Of a stretch of 64,000 bases of DNA, positions 36,406 to 47,629 are shown one piece after another. Made by a program: the position numbers and the translations under genes. A model generated the notes under the pieces. It saw only the letters and a program-made list of their open reading frames with translations, was not told where the DNA came from and did no database searches. Source of the DNA: Leeia speluncae (lineage in GTDB: Bacteria; Pseudomonadota; Gammaproteobacteria; Burkholderiales; Leeiaceae); contig NZ_JAJBZT010000002.1 in the NCBI RefSeq assembly GCF_020564625.1, forward strand, positions 310,001 to 374,000, in the 5' to 3' direction. Numbering within the stretch: the first letter of the stretch is position 1; each line of letters opens with the position of its first letter.

Positions 36406-37743
36406 TTATCCTTGCTGTTCTTTGGTTTCTGCTTCAGCGGCGGCTTCTTCTTCGGCCGCTTTAGCTTCTTCTACTGCAGCCACTGCCGCTGCCGCTTGTG
36501 CCGCACGTTTAAGGAAGTGAGGATCTTGCAGAATGCCACTGACAGGCATACCTAGTTCTGCTTCTAGCCTAGCAACAGGAAGACGCAATGCCTCTGCCAA
36601 GGCATCATGCCGTTGTAAAACTGGATCGAGCATTCGCGTATCCCAGATTAGCGCACGGTATAAATCCAGTAAGGTGAGTTGGTCAAGATCTTGACCGAGC
36701 ATCCACTCACGGCTATTTGATACGCGTCGAACCCAGCCTTGCGCCTCCATTTTTGCCAAGAGATCCATTAGATCTCCCAGTCCTAAGTACAGATTCCGAT
36801 GTAGCGTTTCGGTGGTTAATGCCTTAGCGTGTTGGTGCGCTTCATGAAGTTTATCTAGCACGCGTAGGGACTCATATAAATCTCGCCCGGGACTCTGCCG
36901 TAGACGCCAAGATTGGCCACGCCAGTAAGATAAGCTAGCCGTGATTGTTGCACCAACGAGTAAGAGGCTCCACAGGAGATATAGCCATGCAAGGAAAATA
37001 GGTAAGCTAGCAAACGCACCATACACCAGTTTGTAGCTAGCCATTTTTTTCACATAAAAGTGGAAACCCAACCGCATTAATTCAAAGGCAACGCCCGTAA
37101 ATGCACCACCAATGAGGCTGTGTTTAAACGGTAATTGGCGATTCGGCGCAAAATGAAATAGTAGCGAAAACGAGGCTATCGCGAGGATTGTCCTTAATAC
37201 CCAAGTAATAAGGCTTTCTAGCCAATTGAGTGAGCGCTTAAAGTCGGGCATTAGGGCAAAGAGATCATTCACCCCGGTCATCACCAAACCAATCACCACA
37301 GGCAAGATGGTGAGAATCGTCCAATACAGCATTAATTTTTGCCAAATAGGACGCTGGTGACGAATTTGCCAAATGGCAGAGAACGCCTTATCTACTGTCG
37401 AAATCATCATAATGGCCGTCACTGCCAACACAATAATCCCAACCGCCGTCAGCCTTTCTGCATTATCGGTAAACTGTCGCATGTAGACGGTAATTACACG
37501 GCTGGCGGTATCTGGTACCAAGTTTGAAATCAGAAACGATTTAAATTGGTTGGCCACGCTATTAAACACATCGAACGGTGCCAACACGGCTAATGCAATG
37601 GTAATGAATGGCACTAAGGCGAGTAGCGTGGTAAAACTTAAGCTACCTGCGACCTGCAAACAGCGGTTTTCCCCCATGCGGCGACCGATAAATCGCGTAA
37701 AGGCGAGCAGATTAACAAGTCTATCTTTTAGGTTTTCGGACAT
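36406..37743 (-). CDS. yihY: YihY/BrkB family inner-membrane protein
   Basis: 445 residues with about six to seven membrane helices in the first ~290. AGSLSFTTLLALVPFITIAL and AFKLVYGAFASLPIFLAWLYLLW-like signature (here YKLVYGAFASLPIFLAWLY) identify the family once misnamed RNase BN. The last ~150 residues are a soluble extension that looks winged-helix-like, followed by an Ala/Glu-rich tail (AAVEEAKAAEEEAAAEAETK). Function unknown. Divergent from wrbA. Confidence 0.88.
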   Translation of the reverse strand: MSENLKDRLVNLLAFTRFIGRRMGENRCLQVAGSLSFTTLLALVPFITIALAVLAPFDVFNSVANQFKSFLISNLVPDTASRVITVYMRQFTDNAERLTAVGIIVLAVTAIMMISTVDKAFSAIWQIRHQRPIWQKLMLYWTILTILPVVIGLVMTGVNDLFALMPDFKRSLNWLESLITWVLRTILAIASFSLLFHFAPNRQLPFKHSLIGGAFTGVAFELMRLGFHFYVKKMASYKLVYGAFASLPIFLAWLYLLWSLLLVGATITASLSYWRGQSWRLRQSPGRDLYESLRVLDKLHEAHQHAKALTTETLHRNLYLGLGDLMDLLAKMEAQGWVRRVSNSREWMLGQDLDQLTLLDLYRALIWDTRMLDPVLQRHDALAEALRLPVARLEAELGMPVSGILQDPHFLKRAAQAAAAVAAVEEAKAAEEEAAAEAETKEQQG

Positions 37744-37776
37744 GATGGCTCGTTCTGATTCAAAGGTTCGCTATAA

Positions 37777-38765
<989 letters not shown>

Positions 38766-38784
38766 ACTAGGTGAACACGATGCA

Positions 38785-38809
38785 AAAAAGGGGCGAATTG
38801 CCCCTTTTT
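38785..38809. terminator. Bidirectional intrinsic terminator
   Basis: AAAAAGGGGC-GAATT-GCCCCTTTTT between DUF2069 gene and the convergent histidine kinase gene. Confidence 0.93.
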
Positions 38810-38839
38810 ACTTTGATCATCGTTTGCTTCAAGCAATCC

Positions 38840-41557
38840 TTATGATTGTCGATGCCACTTATCTAACATATCGACTAAGGTTTGTTGGCTGATTGGTTTA
38901 GTGAGGAAATCGTTCATCCCCGCTTCTAAGCAGGCGGTACGATCTTCATCAAATGCGTTTGCTGTGAGCGCAATAATTGGCAGATTAACTCCCATCGCAC
39001 GAATATGCCGGGTAGCTTCTAGGCCATCCATCACCGGCATTTGGCAATCCATCAGGATTAAGTCAAACGAAGAACTCAGCGCGTAATCGAGCGCTTCTTG
39101 CCCATTTTCTGCAATCACTACCGTATAGCCCGCCTTTTCCACCATAATCCGCGTGAGCTTTTGGTTGATTGGGTTATCTTCTGCCACCAAGATTCGGTGC
39201 GTACTCTCTGGCCGCACGGGCACATCATATTCGGTCACCATTTGCGCTTCAGGCGTCTCGGCCATCTCTAGTACCGCTTGCAACATACTCAGTAATTGCT
39301 GATGACGGAATGGCTTACTGAGGAATCCGGCAAAGCCAGACAACTCGGCTTGTTTTTTCTGACCACTCACCCCTGATGAGGTGAGTAAGATAACTGGCAT
39401 AGTGTAGGGTAATTGGTGGCGTAATGCTTCTTGTAGCATCACTCCATCCATATTTGGCATTTCCATATCCAAGATGGCCAAATCTACCGGTGCTAAGTGG
39501 TGAAGATCTTGCAAAGCAGCTTCACCAGAGTGGAAGCAAATCACCTCCATCCCCCAACGCGGCAAGATTTCTTGCATCAGCTTGAGGTTTAAGGTGTTGT
39601 CATCCACCACCACGACTCGCTTGCCGATGAGAGAGACTTCTTTCATTGGTGCGGCATGATCTTCTTGCGCTTCAAACGCAAGCTCAAAGGAAAATGCAGA
39701 ACCGCTTCCCTGCTGGCTGGTCGCACTAATTTTGCCGCCCATTGCACTGATTAAGCGCTGGCTGATAGATAACCCTAACCCTGTGCCACCAAAGCGGCGC
39801 GTCGTAGAGGCATCCGCTTGGGTGAAGGGTTGGAAAAGTTTCGCCACTACTTCTGGCGACATGCCAATGCCAGTGTCTTTCACCTCAAATCGACAAACAT
39901 AAAGATGATTCGCTTTTTCGACGACGTCTACTTTGCAAGCAACATGGCCAGACTCGGTGAACTTAATGGCATTACTTAGTAGGTTGATGACGACTTGACG
40001 CAATCGCCCAGGGTCCCCGAGTACTTTGTCAGGAAGATCCGTTGGGAACATGCCGATTAATTCAACCTGCTTTTGCGCGGCACGTTCTGACATAATTTCA
40101 ATCGAATCTTCTAGCACTTGCCGAAGATTAAAACTGATTCTTTCTAATTCAAGATGCCCTGCCTCAATTTTGGAATAATCGAGAATATCGTTAATTAGCC
40201 CCAGCAACGCATCGCCAGATGTTAATACAGCATCCAGATACCCTCTTTGCTGCTCATTTAACGGCGTAGTTTTCAGGAGGTTAGAGAAGCCAATCACCGC
40301 ATTCATCGGCGTGCGAATTTCATGGCTCATATTGGCTAAAAATGCACTCTTTGTTCGGTTGGCATTTTCTGCTGCGTTTCTATCTTGCTCTAAGCGGCGA
40401 TTAATCTCATTGCCATGGGTTTTCGCCCGGTATCCTAGCCATGCAATGACCGCACTCATTTCAACTAATAAGAAAATGACTAACCAATCTCTCACCACAT
40501 CTTCAGCTGCATCATCAGCTACTTTAGCTAGCGTAGTTTCAGGCACGAGAAGAGACAACGTCCAATCGCTATCTCCCTCGATTTTGAGCGGGAGGGTTTG
40601 CCATTCACCCACCGATTTTTCGGGCTGCTTAATATAGTTGCTGATTAATTGATTACGACGATCAAAAATATGTAGTTGATAGCGTTTATTTTCTAGTAAG
40701 AAGTTACTTACCGCTGGCGTATTCACATGCTGTTCTTTTGCCCACGTCTTATCTCTTGGCGTCACCAATAGTCTTGGCGTGCCCACTAACATGGCTTCTA
40801 GCATGTTAGTGCGAAATATCGCGCTAATCACCCCGGTTAAGCGGTTGGTTTTTTGAGAGTAAAAAGGTACCGAGTACAGAATTCCTTCTGTGTCTTTTAC
40901 ACTGCACTCCGTCTTAGAGTAATACTGAGTGTTGTCACACGTTCTGACGGATGGAGAAAAAATCGCAGGGATCTGATTCACATTCGAAAATAGAAAAACG
41001 GGGGCAATTTTTTCTAATTGCTGAATTTGAATAGGAAAATAACCGTATTCAGCTAGTTCATAAGGCTTAGGTGCATTTTTATCCTCTGTTTCTGAAGCGG
41101 GTGTCGCCAAAGAGTGATAGCCCAAGTCCGGATGATCGAACATAAAAACAGGCTCTTGCCCGCTTTTCACATCAATCCCTTTTAATACGCCATAGATTTC
41201 ATGTACCTGCGCTGCATCTCTTAAATTATTAAAGAGTTGCTGGATAGTTTGCTTGTCTGTATTAGACAGCTGAGATTTCCCTGTTTCTGGACGATTGCTA
41301 ACCGGGTTGCTCCCTTCTAATGCGCGCACACTTGGTAGAAGAGAAATGGTCCGGATATTGGTGTAAATCGCGTGCAGGCTGGATTCTATTTCCGCCGCTT
41401 TGGGATAAAGGCGCTGTTGCTTTTGATCATGGATCAGTTTTTCACGAGCAAGGAGGGATTCTTTTTCTTGAAAATGTTCTGCAGCAAGCCACACCGCTCC
41501 ATTGAGCAGTATTAGCCCTACGCCAATCATCAACCAAAATTTTGATCGTTGCTGCAC
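38840..41557 (-). CDS. Hybrid sensor histidine kinase with two receiver domains
   Basis: 905 residues from GTG 41557, preceded by AAGGAA. Membrane helix at about 8-26, a large periplasmic sensor part (~30-355), second helix ~357-376, HisKA with phospho-His 412 (NMSHEIRTPMNAV), HATPase (DTGIGMSPEVV, GGTGLGLSIS), then two receiver domains with Asp 697 (LAILDMEMPNMDG) and Asp 837 (LILMDCQMPVMDG). No Hpt domain, so a separate phosphotransfer protein is needed. The periplasmic part has four cysteines but no named motif. Signal unknown. Confidence 0.9.
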   Translation of the reverse strand: MQQRSKFWLMIGVGLILLNGAVWLAAEHFQEKESLLAREKLIHDQKQQRLYPKAAEIESSLHAIYTNIRTISLLPSVRALEGSNPVSNRPETGKSQLSNTDKQTIQQLFNNLRDAAQVHEIYGVLKGIDVKSGQEPVFMFDHPDLGYHSLATPASETEDKNAPKPYELAEYGYFPIQIQQLEKIAPVFLFSNVNQIPAIFSPSVRTCDNTQYYSKTECSVKDTEGILYSVPFYSQKTNRLTGVISAIFRTNMLEAMLVGTPRLLVTPRDKTWAKEQHVNTPAVSNFLLENKRYQLHIFDRRNQLISNYIKQPEKSVGEWQTLPLKIEGDSDWTLSLLVPETTLAKVADDAAEDVVRDWLVIFLLVEMSAVIAWLGYRAKTHGNEINRRLEQDRNAAENANRTKSAFLANMSHEIRTPMNAVIGFSNLLKTTPLNEQQRGYLDAVLTSGDALLGLINDILDYSKIEAGHLELERISFNLRQVLEDSIEIMSERAAQKQVELIGMFPTDLPDKVLGDPGRLRQVVINLLSNAIKFTESGHVACKVDVVEKANHLYVCRFEVKDTGIGMSPEVVAKLFQPFTQADASTTRRFGGTGLGLSISQRLISAMGGKISATSQQGSGSAFSFELAFEAQEDHAAPMKEVSLIGKRVVVVDDNTLNLKLMQEILPRWGMEVICFHSGEAALQDLHHLAPVDLAILDMEMPNMDGVMLQEALRHQLPYTMPVILLTSSGVSGQKKQAELSGFAGFLSKPFRHQQLLSMLQAVLEMAETPEAQMVTEYDVPVRPESTHRILVAEDNPINQKLTRIMVEKAGYTVVIAENGQEALDYALSSSFDLILMDCQMPVMDGLEATRHIRAMGVNLPIIALTANAFDEDRTACLEAGMNDFLTKPISQQTLVDMLDKWHRQS

Positions 41558-41712
41558 GGCGTTCCTTGTAAAAGTGTTCGCTGATGAATTGATTGTAGTA
41601 CAGGCAACTCTTCTAGACTAGCCAGTGATCTACTTGTTGCGAAATTTCACATTCTAAAAAAGATGTAAATTTAGTGATTGCAAAATATAATTGAAATCTG
41701 TACTATTAAATT

Positions 41713-42243
41713 ATGAACAGTAAATTACAGTCTTTAATATGTCGCTCTGACACCGTCTATCAAATTGAAGAAGGTGTGAGTAAAGTCATTCAACGTCTAG
41801 GTTTACCTTTGGAAAACGTGACAAACGTCACCGCCCAACGGTTAACCGAACTGATGGCACGCGTGTATCAAGAACAGATGGCTCCGGCGCTAAAAGAAGT
41901 GGATCTGAACCCAACTAGCTGGAAAACATTAATGATGTTTTTCAAAGCAGAAGGTGAACCACTCAACCCATCTGATCTAGCTACGATTACTGGTGAATCC
42001 AGAACCAATATGACGCGTATTTGCGATGAATTGGTTGCTCGCGGATTTATCACCCGTTTTCCTAGCCAAGATGATCGCCGCCGTATTGATTTAAAAATGT
42101 CTGAAGCCGGCGCAGAGATGATTCGTAAAACGGCACCAGACCTTAGAAAACATTTAGAGCCAGTTCACTCGGCTTTAACTGAAGAAGAAAAGAAGCTCCT
42201 CATTGCATTGCTAAAAAAACAACTTGCCTCGATGCTCGATTAA
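41713..42243 (+). CDS. MarR-family regulator of the efflux operon
   Basis: 176 residues. The winged-helix part LNPSDLATITGESRTNMTRICDELVARGFITRFPSQDDRRRIDLKMSEAG spans about 93-142, with DDRRR in the wing as usual. It heads the OMF-emrA-emrB genes, 65 bases upstream, and is likely their repressor, released by the drugs they export (as EmrR/FarR). The promoter region 41640-41712 is AT-rich. Confidence 0.88.
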   Translation: MNSKLQSLICRSDTVYQIEEGVSKVIQRLGLPLENVTNVTAQRLTELMARVYQEQMAPALKEVDLNPTSWKTLMMFFKAEGEPLNPSDLATITGESRTNMTRICDELVARGFITRFPSQDDRRRIDLKMSEAGAEMIRKTAPDLRKHLEPVHSALTEEEKKLLIALLKKQLASMLD

Positions 42244-42308
42244 TCCGCAATGAGGCAGTTTAACTGCTAAGTTTTTAGCCATTTATTTGAAAAATGGATT
42301 ATCAATTG

Positions 42309-43751
42309 ATGAATAGAAGAACATTCAATCGTTTCACACTGATTGTTATTTTGGTCAGTAGTGTACTAACCGGTTGCGTAGCCATACCGGAAAATGAGCA
42401 TCCAGTCCAAAAACTAGATGCGTCTAAACTAACGCTAACTAGCGAACTTTCTTATCGCCAAGCCAATTGGCCAGCAGCAGATTGGTGGAAACTCTATGGT
42501 GATGATCAACTGAATCAGTTGATTGAACAAGGTCGCGCTAACTCACCGACGCTTGCCACCGCTGCGTCACGTATCCGACAAGCCAATGCAACGCTTTCTG
42601 CTAACCAAGCAGAAAAACTGCCGACCGTATCTGCGAATGCATCCGTAACGCGGGACAAAGAAACCGCGACTGGTTTGATTCCCGTACCGTATGCAGGAAA
42701 CTACATTAACCAAGGCCGCGCAACCTTGGACTTTAGCTACGAGCTAGACTGGTGGGGCAAACAAAGTGCCAGCATCCGCGCTGCCGCTGGCCAAGTAGCG
42801 GCAAGCCGCGCCGAAGCGGCGAGTGCCGAATTGATGCTAAGCACCGCCATTACGCAGCAATACTTTGCTTTCCAATCTGCTAGCGCACAATTAGCGCTGG
42901 TAAATCAGCAAATTGAAAAGCAAGACCAACTGAACCGCTTGCAAGCAGCAAGATTGAAACAAGGATTAGAAACGACGGATATCTTGCGCCAACAAGATCA
43001 ACGCCGTGCGAACTTGCAACAGCAAGCAGAACTACTAACGACCTTGAAGCAACAAGCACGTATTGCATTACGCGCCTTAACGGCTTCAGATAGCTTGCCA
43101 GCACTGACTGCTAAACCACTGCCTGACGTAAAAACCGGCGTGCCAGACCAACTAGGTGTAGAGCTGATTGCTCGCCGCCCTGAAATTGATGCCGCCCGTT
43201 GGAGAGTGGAAAGCGCGTTATCGCAAGAAGAAGTGGCGAAAGCGCGGTTCTACCCTAGCTTTACGATCAATGCACTGGTTGGTTTTTCAACGATTGATTT
43301 AGACAAACTGTTTAACTCTGCCAGCCAAATTAGCAGCATTGGCCCATCAATTCACTTGCCAATCTTTGACTCTGGTCGCTTAAAAGCAAACCTTGAAGGC
43401 AACCGCGCACAAACCGCTGTATTAATTAATCAATACAACGAGAGCGTGATTAACGCCCTAAAAGAAGTAAGCGACTCGGTGAATAACCTGCAAGGGGTAG
43501 AACGCCAACAAGCGGCTTCATTACGTGCGAAGCAAGCTGCACAAGCTCAGCAAAGCTTGGTAGAAGCAAGGCTAAAGCAGCAGCTAGCAGATAAACGCCA
43601 AGTAATTCAGGCCGAACTTGGTGTGATGACAGAAAACATGACGTTGCTGAACCTAAAACAACAACAAATTGCTGCACAAATTAACTTAATAAAAGCGCTG
43701 GGTGGTGGATACCAATCAGCCAACACGAATACTGCCGGAGAAGTTAAATGA
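42309..43751 (+). CDS. Outer-membrane efflux lipoprotein (NodT/TolC family)
   Basis: 480 residues from ATG 42309, which gives a lipoprotein signal ending in the lipobox LTGC (Cys 23); the in-frame ATG at 42294 adds five residues. WWKLYGDDQLNQLIEQ and the paired coiled-coil halves with ARRPEIDAARW-like motif (LIARRPEIDAARWRV) are typical of NodT-type factors. Forms the outer-membrane tunnel for the EmrAB pump. Stop overlaps the emrA start (ATGA). Confidence 0.92.
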   Translation: MNRRTFNRFTLIVILVSSVLTGCVAIPENEHPVQKLDASKLTLTSELSYRQANWPAADWWKLYGDDQLNQLIEQGRANSPTLATAASRIRQANATLSANQAEKLPTVSANASVTRDKETATGLIPVPYAGNYINQGRATLDFSYELDWWGKQSASIRAAAGQVAASRAEAASAELMLSTAITQQYFAFQSASAQLALVNQQIEKQDQLNRLQAARLKQGLETTDILRQQDQRRANLQQQAELLTTLKQQARIALRALTASDSLPALTAKPLPDVKTGVPDQLGVELIARRPEIDAARWRVESALSQEEVAKARFYPSFTINALVGFSTIDLDKLFNSASQISSIGPSIHLPIFDSGRLKANLEGNRAQTAVLINQYNESVINALKEVSDSVNNLQGVERQQAASLRAKQAAQAQQSLVEARLKQQLADKRQVIQAELGVMTENMTLLNLKQQQIAAQINLIKALGGGYQSANTNTAGEVK

Positions 43752-44926
43752 CTGACCAACAACAAAACGCTACTACCCCAGCACCAGCAGAAAATGGCAA
43801 GCGTAAAAAAGCCCTAACCCTTCTAACCACCTTATTTGTGCTTGCAGGTATTGGTTACGCCACTTGGTATACATTGGTTGGTAGTAAAGAAGAAGAAACC
43901 GATGATGCATACGTGGGCGGTAACTTGATTACCCTGACGCCACAAGTAGCAGGTACGGTAGTTAGTATTCATGCTGATGAAACCCAGCCCGTCAAAGCAG
44001 GCCAGTTGTTAGTACAAATGGACCCATCTGACAGCAAAGTGGCGCTAGAAGATGCCCGCGCCAAATTGGGTGAAGCGGTTCGTCAAATTCGCCAGCAGTC
44101 TGCCAACGCAGCCGCAGCCGATGCGCAGATCGACCGTACAGAAACAGATCTGAAAAAGGCGAAAGATGATTTGGCCCGTCGCTTGCCACTATTAAAAGAT
44201 CAAGCGATTACCGGTGAAGAAGTTGCCCACGCACAAGACAGCGTGAAGCAACTAGAAAGCCAATTGCAGATCGTGAAAAAACAAGCCGTGGTTGCCCACG
44301 CCGCGATTGATGGCACCACACTGGCCACCCACCCTAGCGTGTTGCGTGCCCGTGCAACGTTTATTCAGGCATGGTTAGCAGACAAGCGTAATGGCTTAGT
44401 AGCGCCAATTAACGGCGTAGTGTCTAAGCGTAGTGTACAAGTTGGCCAACGCATTGCACCAGGGACCAACCTGATGTCGATTGTACCGTTAGACAACTTG
44501 TGGATTGACGCTAACTTCAAAGAAAAGCAGTTGCGCAACTTGCGTATTAATCAACCAGTAGAAATCACCACCGATATCTACGGCAGTGACGTGACTTACC
44601 ACGGCAAAATCTTGGGTTTCTCTGCAGGAACGGGTGCAGCGTTCTCGCTACTACCCGCACAAAACGCCACCGGTAACTGGATTAAAGTGGTGCAACGTGT
44701 ACCAGTGCGTATTGCGCTAGACCCGAAAGAACTTCAAGCCCACCCGCTGCGCATTGGTTTATCTACCTTAGTGAAAGTAGATACGCACGAACGTAATGGA
44801 CAGGTGCTGGCACCGGTTGGCAATGGCCAAGCGGTTTACCAAACCCAAGTCTACGATGCCGAGTACCAAGCTGCGAGCAAAGAAGCAGATCAACTTGTTG
44901 CCACTAATGCTGGCGTGAAAGGTTAA
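43748..44926 (+). CDS. emrA: EmrA-type membrane fusion protein
   Basis: 392 residues. One N-terminal membrane helix (ALTLLTTLFVLAGIGYATWY), the lipoyl-like halves (DDAYVGGNLITLTPQVAGTV, LVAPINGVVSKRSVQVGQ), a coiled-coil hairpin between them, and PLDNLWIDANFKEKQLRNL, the EmrA hallmark. Links EmrB to the outer-membrane lipoprotein. Confidence 0.95.
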   Translation: MTDQQQNATTPAPAENGKRKKALTLLTTLFVLAGIGYATWYTLVGSKEEETDDAYVGGNLITLTPQVAGTVVSIHADETQPVKAGQLLVQMDPSDSKVALEDARAKLGEAVRQIRQQSANAAAADAQIDRTETDLKKAKDDLARRLPLLKDQAITGEEVAHAQDSVKQLESQLQIVKKQAVVAHAAIDGTTLATHPSVLRARATFIQAWLADKRNGLVAPINGVVSKRSVQVGQRIAPGTNLMSIVPLDNLWIDANFKEKQLRNLRINQPVEITTDIYGSDVTYHGKILGFSAGTGAAFSLLPAQNATGNWIKVVQRVPVRIALDPKELQAHPLRIGLSTLVKVDTHERNGQVLAPVGNGQAVYQTQVYDAEYQAASKEADQLVATNAGVKG

Positions 44927-44932
44927 TTCAGC

Positions 44933-46489
44933 ATGTCTGCCGCTCAAACCGCCCAGCCAGCACCACAACGGTTGCATGGCTTACCGCTGGCGTTAATGAC
45001 GCTAGCGGTGGCGTTAGGCACCTTTATGGAGGTGCTTGACACCACCATCACGAACGTTGCGATTCCCCATATTGCCGGTAATTTGGCCGTCAGTAGTACC
45101 CAAGGTACGTGGGTAATTAGTTCTTATGGCTTAGCCAGTGCGATGGCCGTGCCCCTAACCGGATGGTTGGCACAGCGATTCGGCCAAGTCAAAATGTTCG
45201 TGATTTCGGTCTTACTCTTTACCATTACCTCGATGCTATGTGGTCTAGCGACTTCCTTGCCGATGTTGGTGGTTTTCCGCTTTATGCAAGGTTTGGTATC
45301 TGGCCCGATGGTGCCGCTCTCGCAAACCCTGCTGTTATCGAACTATCCGCCCGAGAAAAAAGGCGTCGCCTTGGCGCTCTGGTCGATGACGGTGATTGTC
45401 GCGCCGATTTTTGGCCCGCTACTCGGCGGATGGTTAACCGATAACTTTGCATGGCCGTGGATTTTCTTTATTAACGTGCCCGTCGGGATATTCTCTGGCA
45501 TTGTGGCATGGGGCTTATTGAAGAAACACGAAACACCAACCGCGAAAAAACCAATTGATGTAGTTGGCTTGGCACTATTGTTTATTGGTGTAGGTAGCCT
45601 ACAGCTAATGCTAGATAACGGTAGCGATAACGACTGGTTTGAATCTAGCTTTATTCTGGCGCTCGCCGTGATTGCCGTGATTGCGCTGTGTTTCTTTGTG
45701 GTGTGGGAATTAACCGATAAACACCCAGTGGTAGACCTAACCCTCTTTAAGAGTCACAACTTCCGTTACGGGGTATTGGCGCTTTCACTTGGGATGTTCT
45801 GCTTCTTTGGTTCGACGGTACTCTTCCCTCTCTACCTGCAAACGGTAATGGGCTATACGTCTACTTGGGCGGGGCTGGCGACGGCACCGGTTGGTTTACT
45901 CGCGTTTGTGTTATCGCCCATTATTGGTAAAAACATTGCCCGCTTAAACCTAAGATTAGTGGCCACGTTCGCGTTTATTGTGTTCTCTGCCACCATGCTG
46001 TGGGTGGCTAGCTTTAACCTAGAAACAGACTTTAACCACATGTTCTTGCCACGCTTACTGCAAGGGATTGGGATTGCCTGCTTCTTCATTCCAATCAATA
46101 CGATTGTGATGTCTGGCCTACCCCCAGAAAGAATGGCGAGTGCGGCAGGTTTATCTAACTTCTTCCGTACGCTATCGGGTAGTTTTGCCACCGCGATTGC
46201 CGTGACATTGTGGGACCACCGCTCCACTTTCCACCATGCCACGCTAACCGAGCATATTACAGCGGGTAGTTTGGAAACCAACCGCTTTTTAGACACCCTA
46301 CAAAGCGTTGGCATGCCGCTACAAGGTGCGTATAAACAAATCGACCAAATGATTAGCCAACAAGCACTAATGATGGCCACCATTGATGTGTTCCACAGCT
46401 TTGGAATTCTATTTTTAGTATTGATCGGTGTGATCTGGCTAACCAAACCGATTAAAGGATTTGGCGGCGGCGGTGGTGGTGGCCACTAA
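44933..46489 (+). CDS. emrB: EmrB-type drug:H+ antiporter (MFS, DHA2)
   Basis: 518 residues with 14 membrane helices. VLDTTITNVAIPHIAGNL (motif D1 of DHA2 transporters), GWLAQRFGQVKMF (motif A) and GPLLGGWLTDNFAWPWIFFINVP (motif C and after) identify EmrB. It pumps hydrophobic drugs or fatty acids. Odd: the C-terminus is seven Gly and a His (FGGGGGGGH). Starts six bases after emrA. Confidence 0.95.
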   Translation: MSAAQTAQPAPQRLHGLPLALMTLAVALGTFMEVLDTTITNVAIPHIAGNLAVSSTQGTWVISSYGLASAMAVPLTGWLAQRFGQVKMFVISVLLFTITSMLCGLATSLPMLVVFRFMQGLVSGPMVPLSQTLLLSNYPPEKKGVALALWSMTVIVAPIFGPLLGGWLTDNFAWPWIFFINVPVGIFSGIVAWGLLKKHETPTAKKPIDVVGLALLFIGVGSLQLMLDNGSDNDWFESSFILALAVIAVIALCFFVVWELTDKHPVVDLTLFKSHNFRYGVLALSLGMFCFFGSTVLFPLYLQTVMGYTSTWAGLATAPVGLLAFVLSPIIGKNIARLNLRLVATFAFIVFSATMLWVASFNLETDFNHMFLPRLLQGIGIACFFIPINTIVMSGLPPERMASAAGLSNFFRTLSGSFATAIAVTLWDHRSTFHHATLTEHITAGSLETNRFLDTLQSVGMPLQGAYKQIDQMISQQALMMATIDVFHSFGILFLVLIGVIWLTKPIKGFGGGGGGGH

Positions 46490-46516
46490 GTACGTTGAAA
46501 TGAGTTGAATAGATGA

Positions 46517-46547
46517 AATGCCCCGGCTTTGGCCGGGGCATTTTTTT
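46517..46547 (+). terminator. Terminator of the efflux operon
   Basis: AATGCCCCGGC-TTT-GGCCGGGGCATT followed by TTTTT, 28 bases after the emrB stop. Confidence 0.94.
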
Positions 46548-46763
46548 ATTTTGAGTGCTTCTTCATTTCTCTATAAAAAATACTCAGCTAAGCTATTAGA
46601 CATTTCAATTTTCAAGAAATATTTAAATATGCATTAACTTATCTAAGCTATATTTCAAAAAATTCTATAGAACTAAGCACGCATCATTTACATCAATTTG
46701 TAGATATCTGTAATACTTCATATCCCCTTATATTGTAAGAATAAGTCTTCTGAGAGATTTGAA

Positions 46764-47564
46764 ATGACAATTAAGAACCTATTTCCCGAAGATATGGCCT
46801 GCTACGTTTTTGGAGATGAATCAACTGCCTCAAATGACAGATTTGCAATTTATTCGATGATCGGTGGTTCACAACAAACCATTCGGAAAACGCTCTTAAT
46901 TTTACAAGAGTATAAAATGAAATATGGTATTGATTCTCAAGAGAAATTGCATTGTCGAGTAATTTTTTCCAAGCATCAGCGAGAAAAAACATCTTGGGGA
47001 AAGCTTACTGACAAACAGGTTTTAGAGTTCTTCAGAAATCTGAGTGAAGCATTATTACCAGTTGGTTTACTCTGGTCATATGGCTACATTGATATGCGTG
47101 AAGTATTAAACAATCCAAAGCCAGAAAAAATGGCTGGGAAATTTTCAACAGAAAATGGTAAAGAGTTTTCATTTGATTTTAAAGTTAAGCAAGCACAACA
47201 GTTCGCCTATTCTGCTGCAGAGATTCATTTCATCCAAAGATACGGTACAAGATTTAAAATTTGGTGCGACCAAGACAAAACCAAAATAGAATGGTTTGAA
47301 GGAAAAAAACAGCCTCATAATATTAATCGCCACATTGGAGTAAAAGGTGAAGTTAATCCACCTAGAGAACTAGAACCAATGCTAGAAATTGCGGATCTCT
47401 TTGCTTATACAACAAGTCGACACCTTTCGGCTATACAAAGCTTTGGGGAGCATGTATTCCGAAATATTCACAAAAAATTTAACCCCAAAGCATCTAAAAT
47501 GAATTTAGATCCTTCTTTATTTGGTGGTGATATTCCTACAAAAGAATGGTTGAAATCATCCTAA
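46764..47564 (+). CDS. DUF3800-like protein on an AT-rich insert
   Basis: 266 residues. CYVFGDESTASNDRFAIYSMIGG near the N-terminus (GDES with the key Asp) and the late LEPMLEIADLFAYTTSRHL (AD followed by a hydrophobic stretch) match the DUF3800 pattern, an RNase-H-like fold by inference. Such genes are often in defence islands or mobile DNA, but a role is not established. The gene and its 270-base upstream region are much more AT-rich than the efflux operon and patD on either side, a sign of transfer. Ribosome site GAGAG before the ATG. It stands alone between two terminators. Confidence 0.7.
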   Translation: MTIKNLFPEDMACYVFGDESTASNDRFAIYSMIGGSQQTIRKTLLILQEYKMKYGIDSQEKLHCRVIFSKHQREKTSWGKLTDKQVLEFFRNLSEALLPVGLLWSYGYIDMREVLNNPKPEKMAGKFSTENGKEFSFDFKVKQAQQFAYSAAEIHFIQRYGTRFKIWCDQDKTKIEWFEGKKQPHNINRHIGVKGEVNPPRELEPMLEIADLFAYTTSRHLSAIQSFGEHVFRNIHKKFNPKASKMNLDPSLFGGDIPTKEWLKSS

Positions 47565-47582
47565 GAGTCTGCAACAGTAAAA

Positions 47583-47605
47583 CCCCTCTAAGTAAATCAA
47601 GGGGC
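47583..47605. terminator. Weak terminator between DUF3800-like gene and patD
   Basis: CCCCT (47584-47588) / AGGGG (47600-47604) with an 11-base loop; on the minus strand TTTT follows, so it best serves patD. Confidence 0.55.
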
Positions 47606-47629
47606 TTTACTCTCTAACCACTACAAGCC

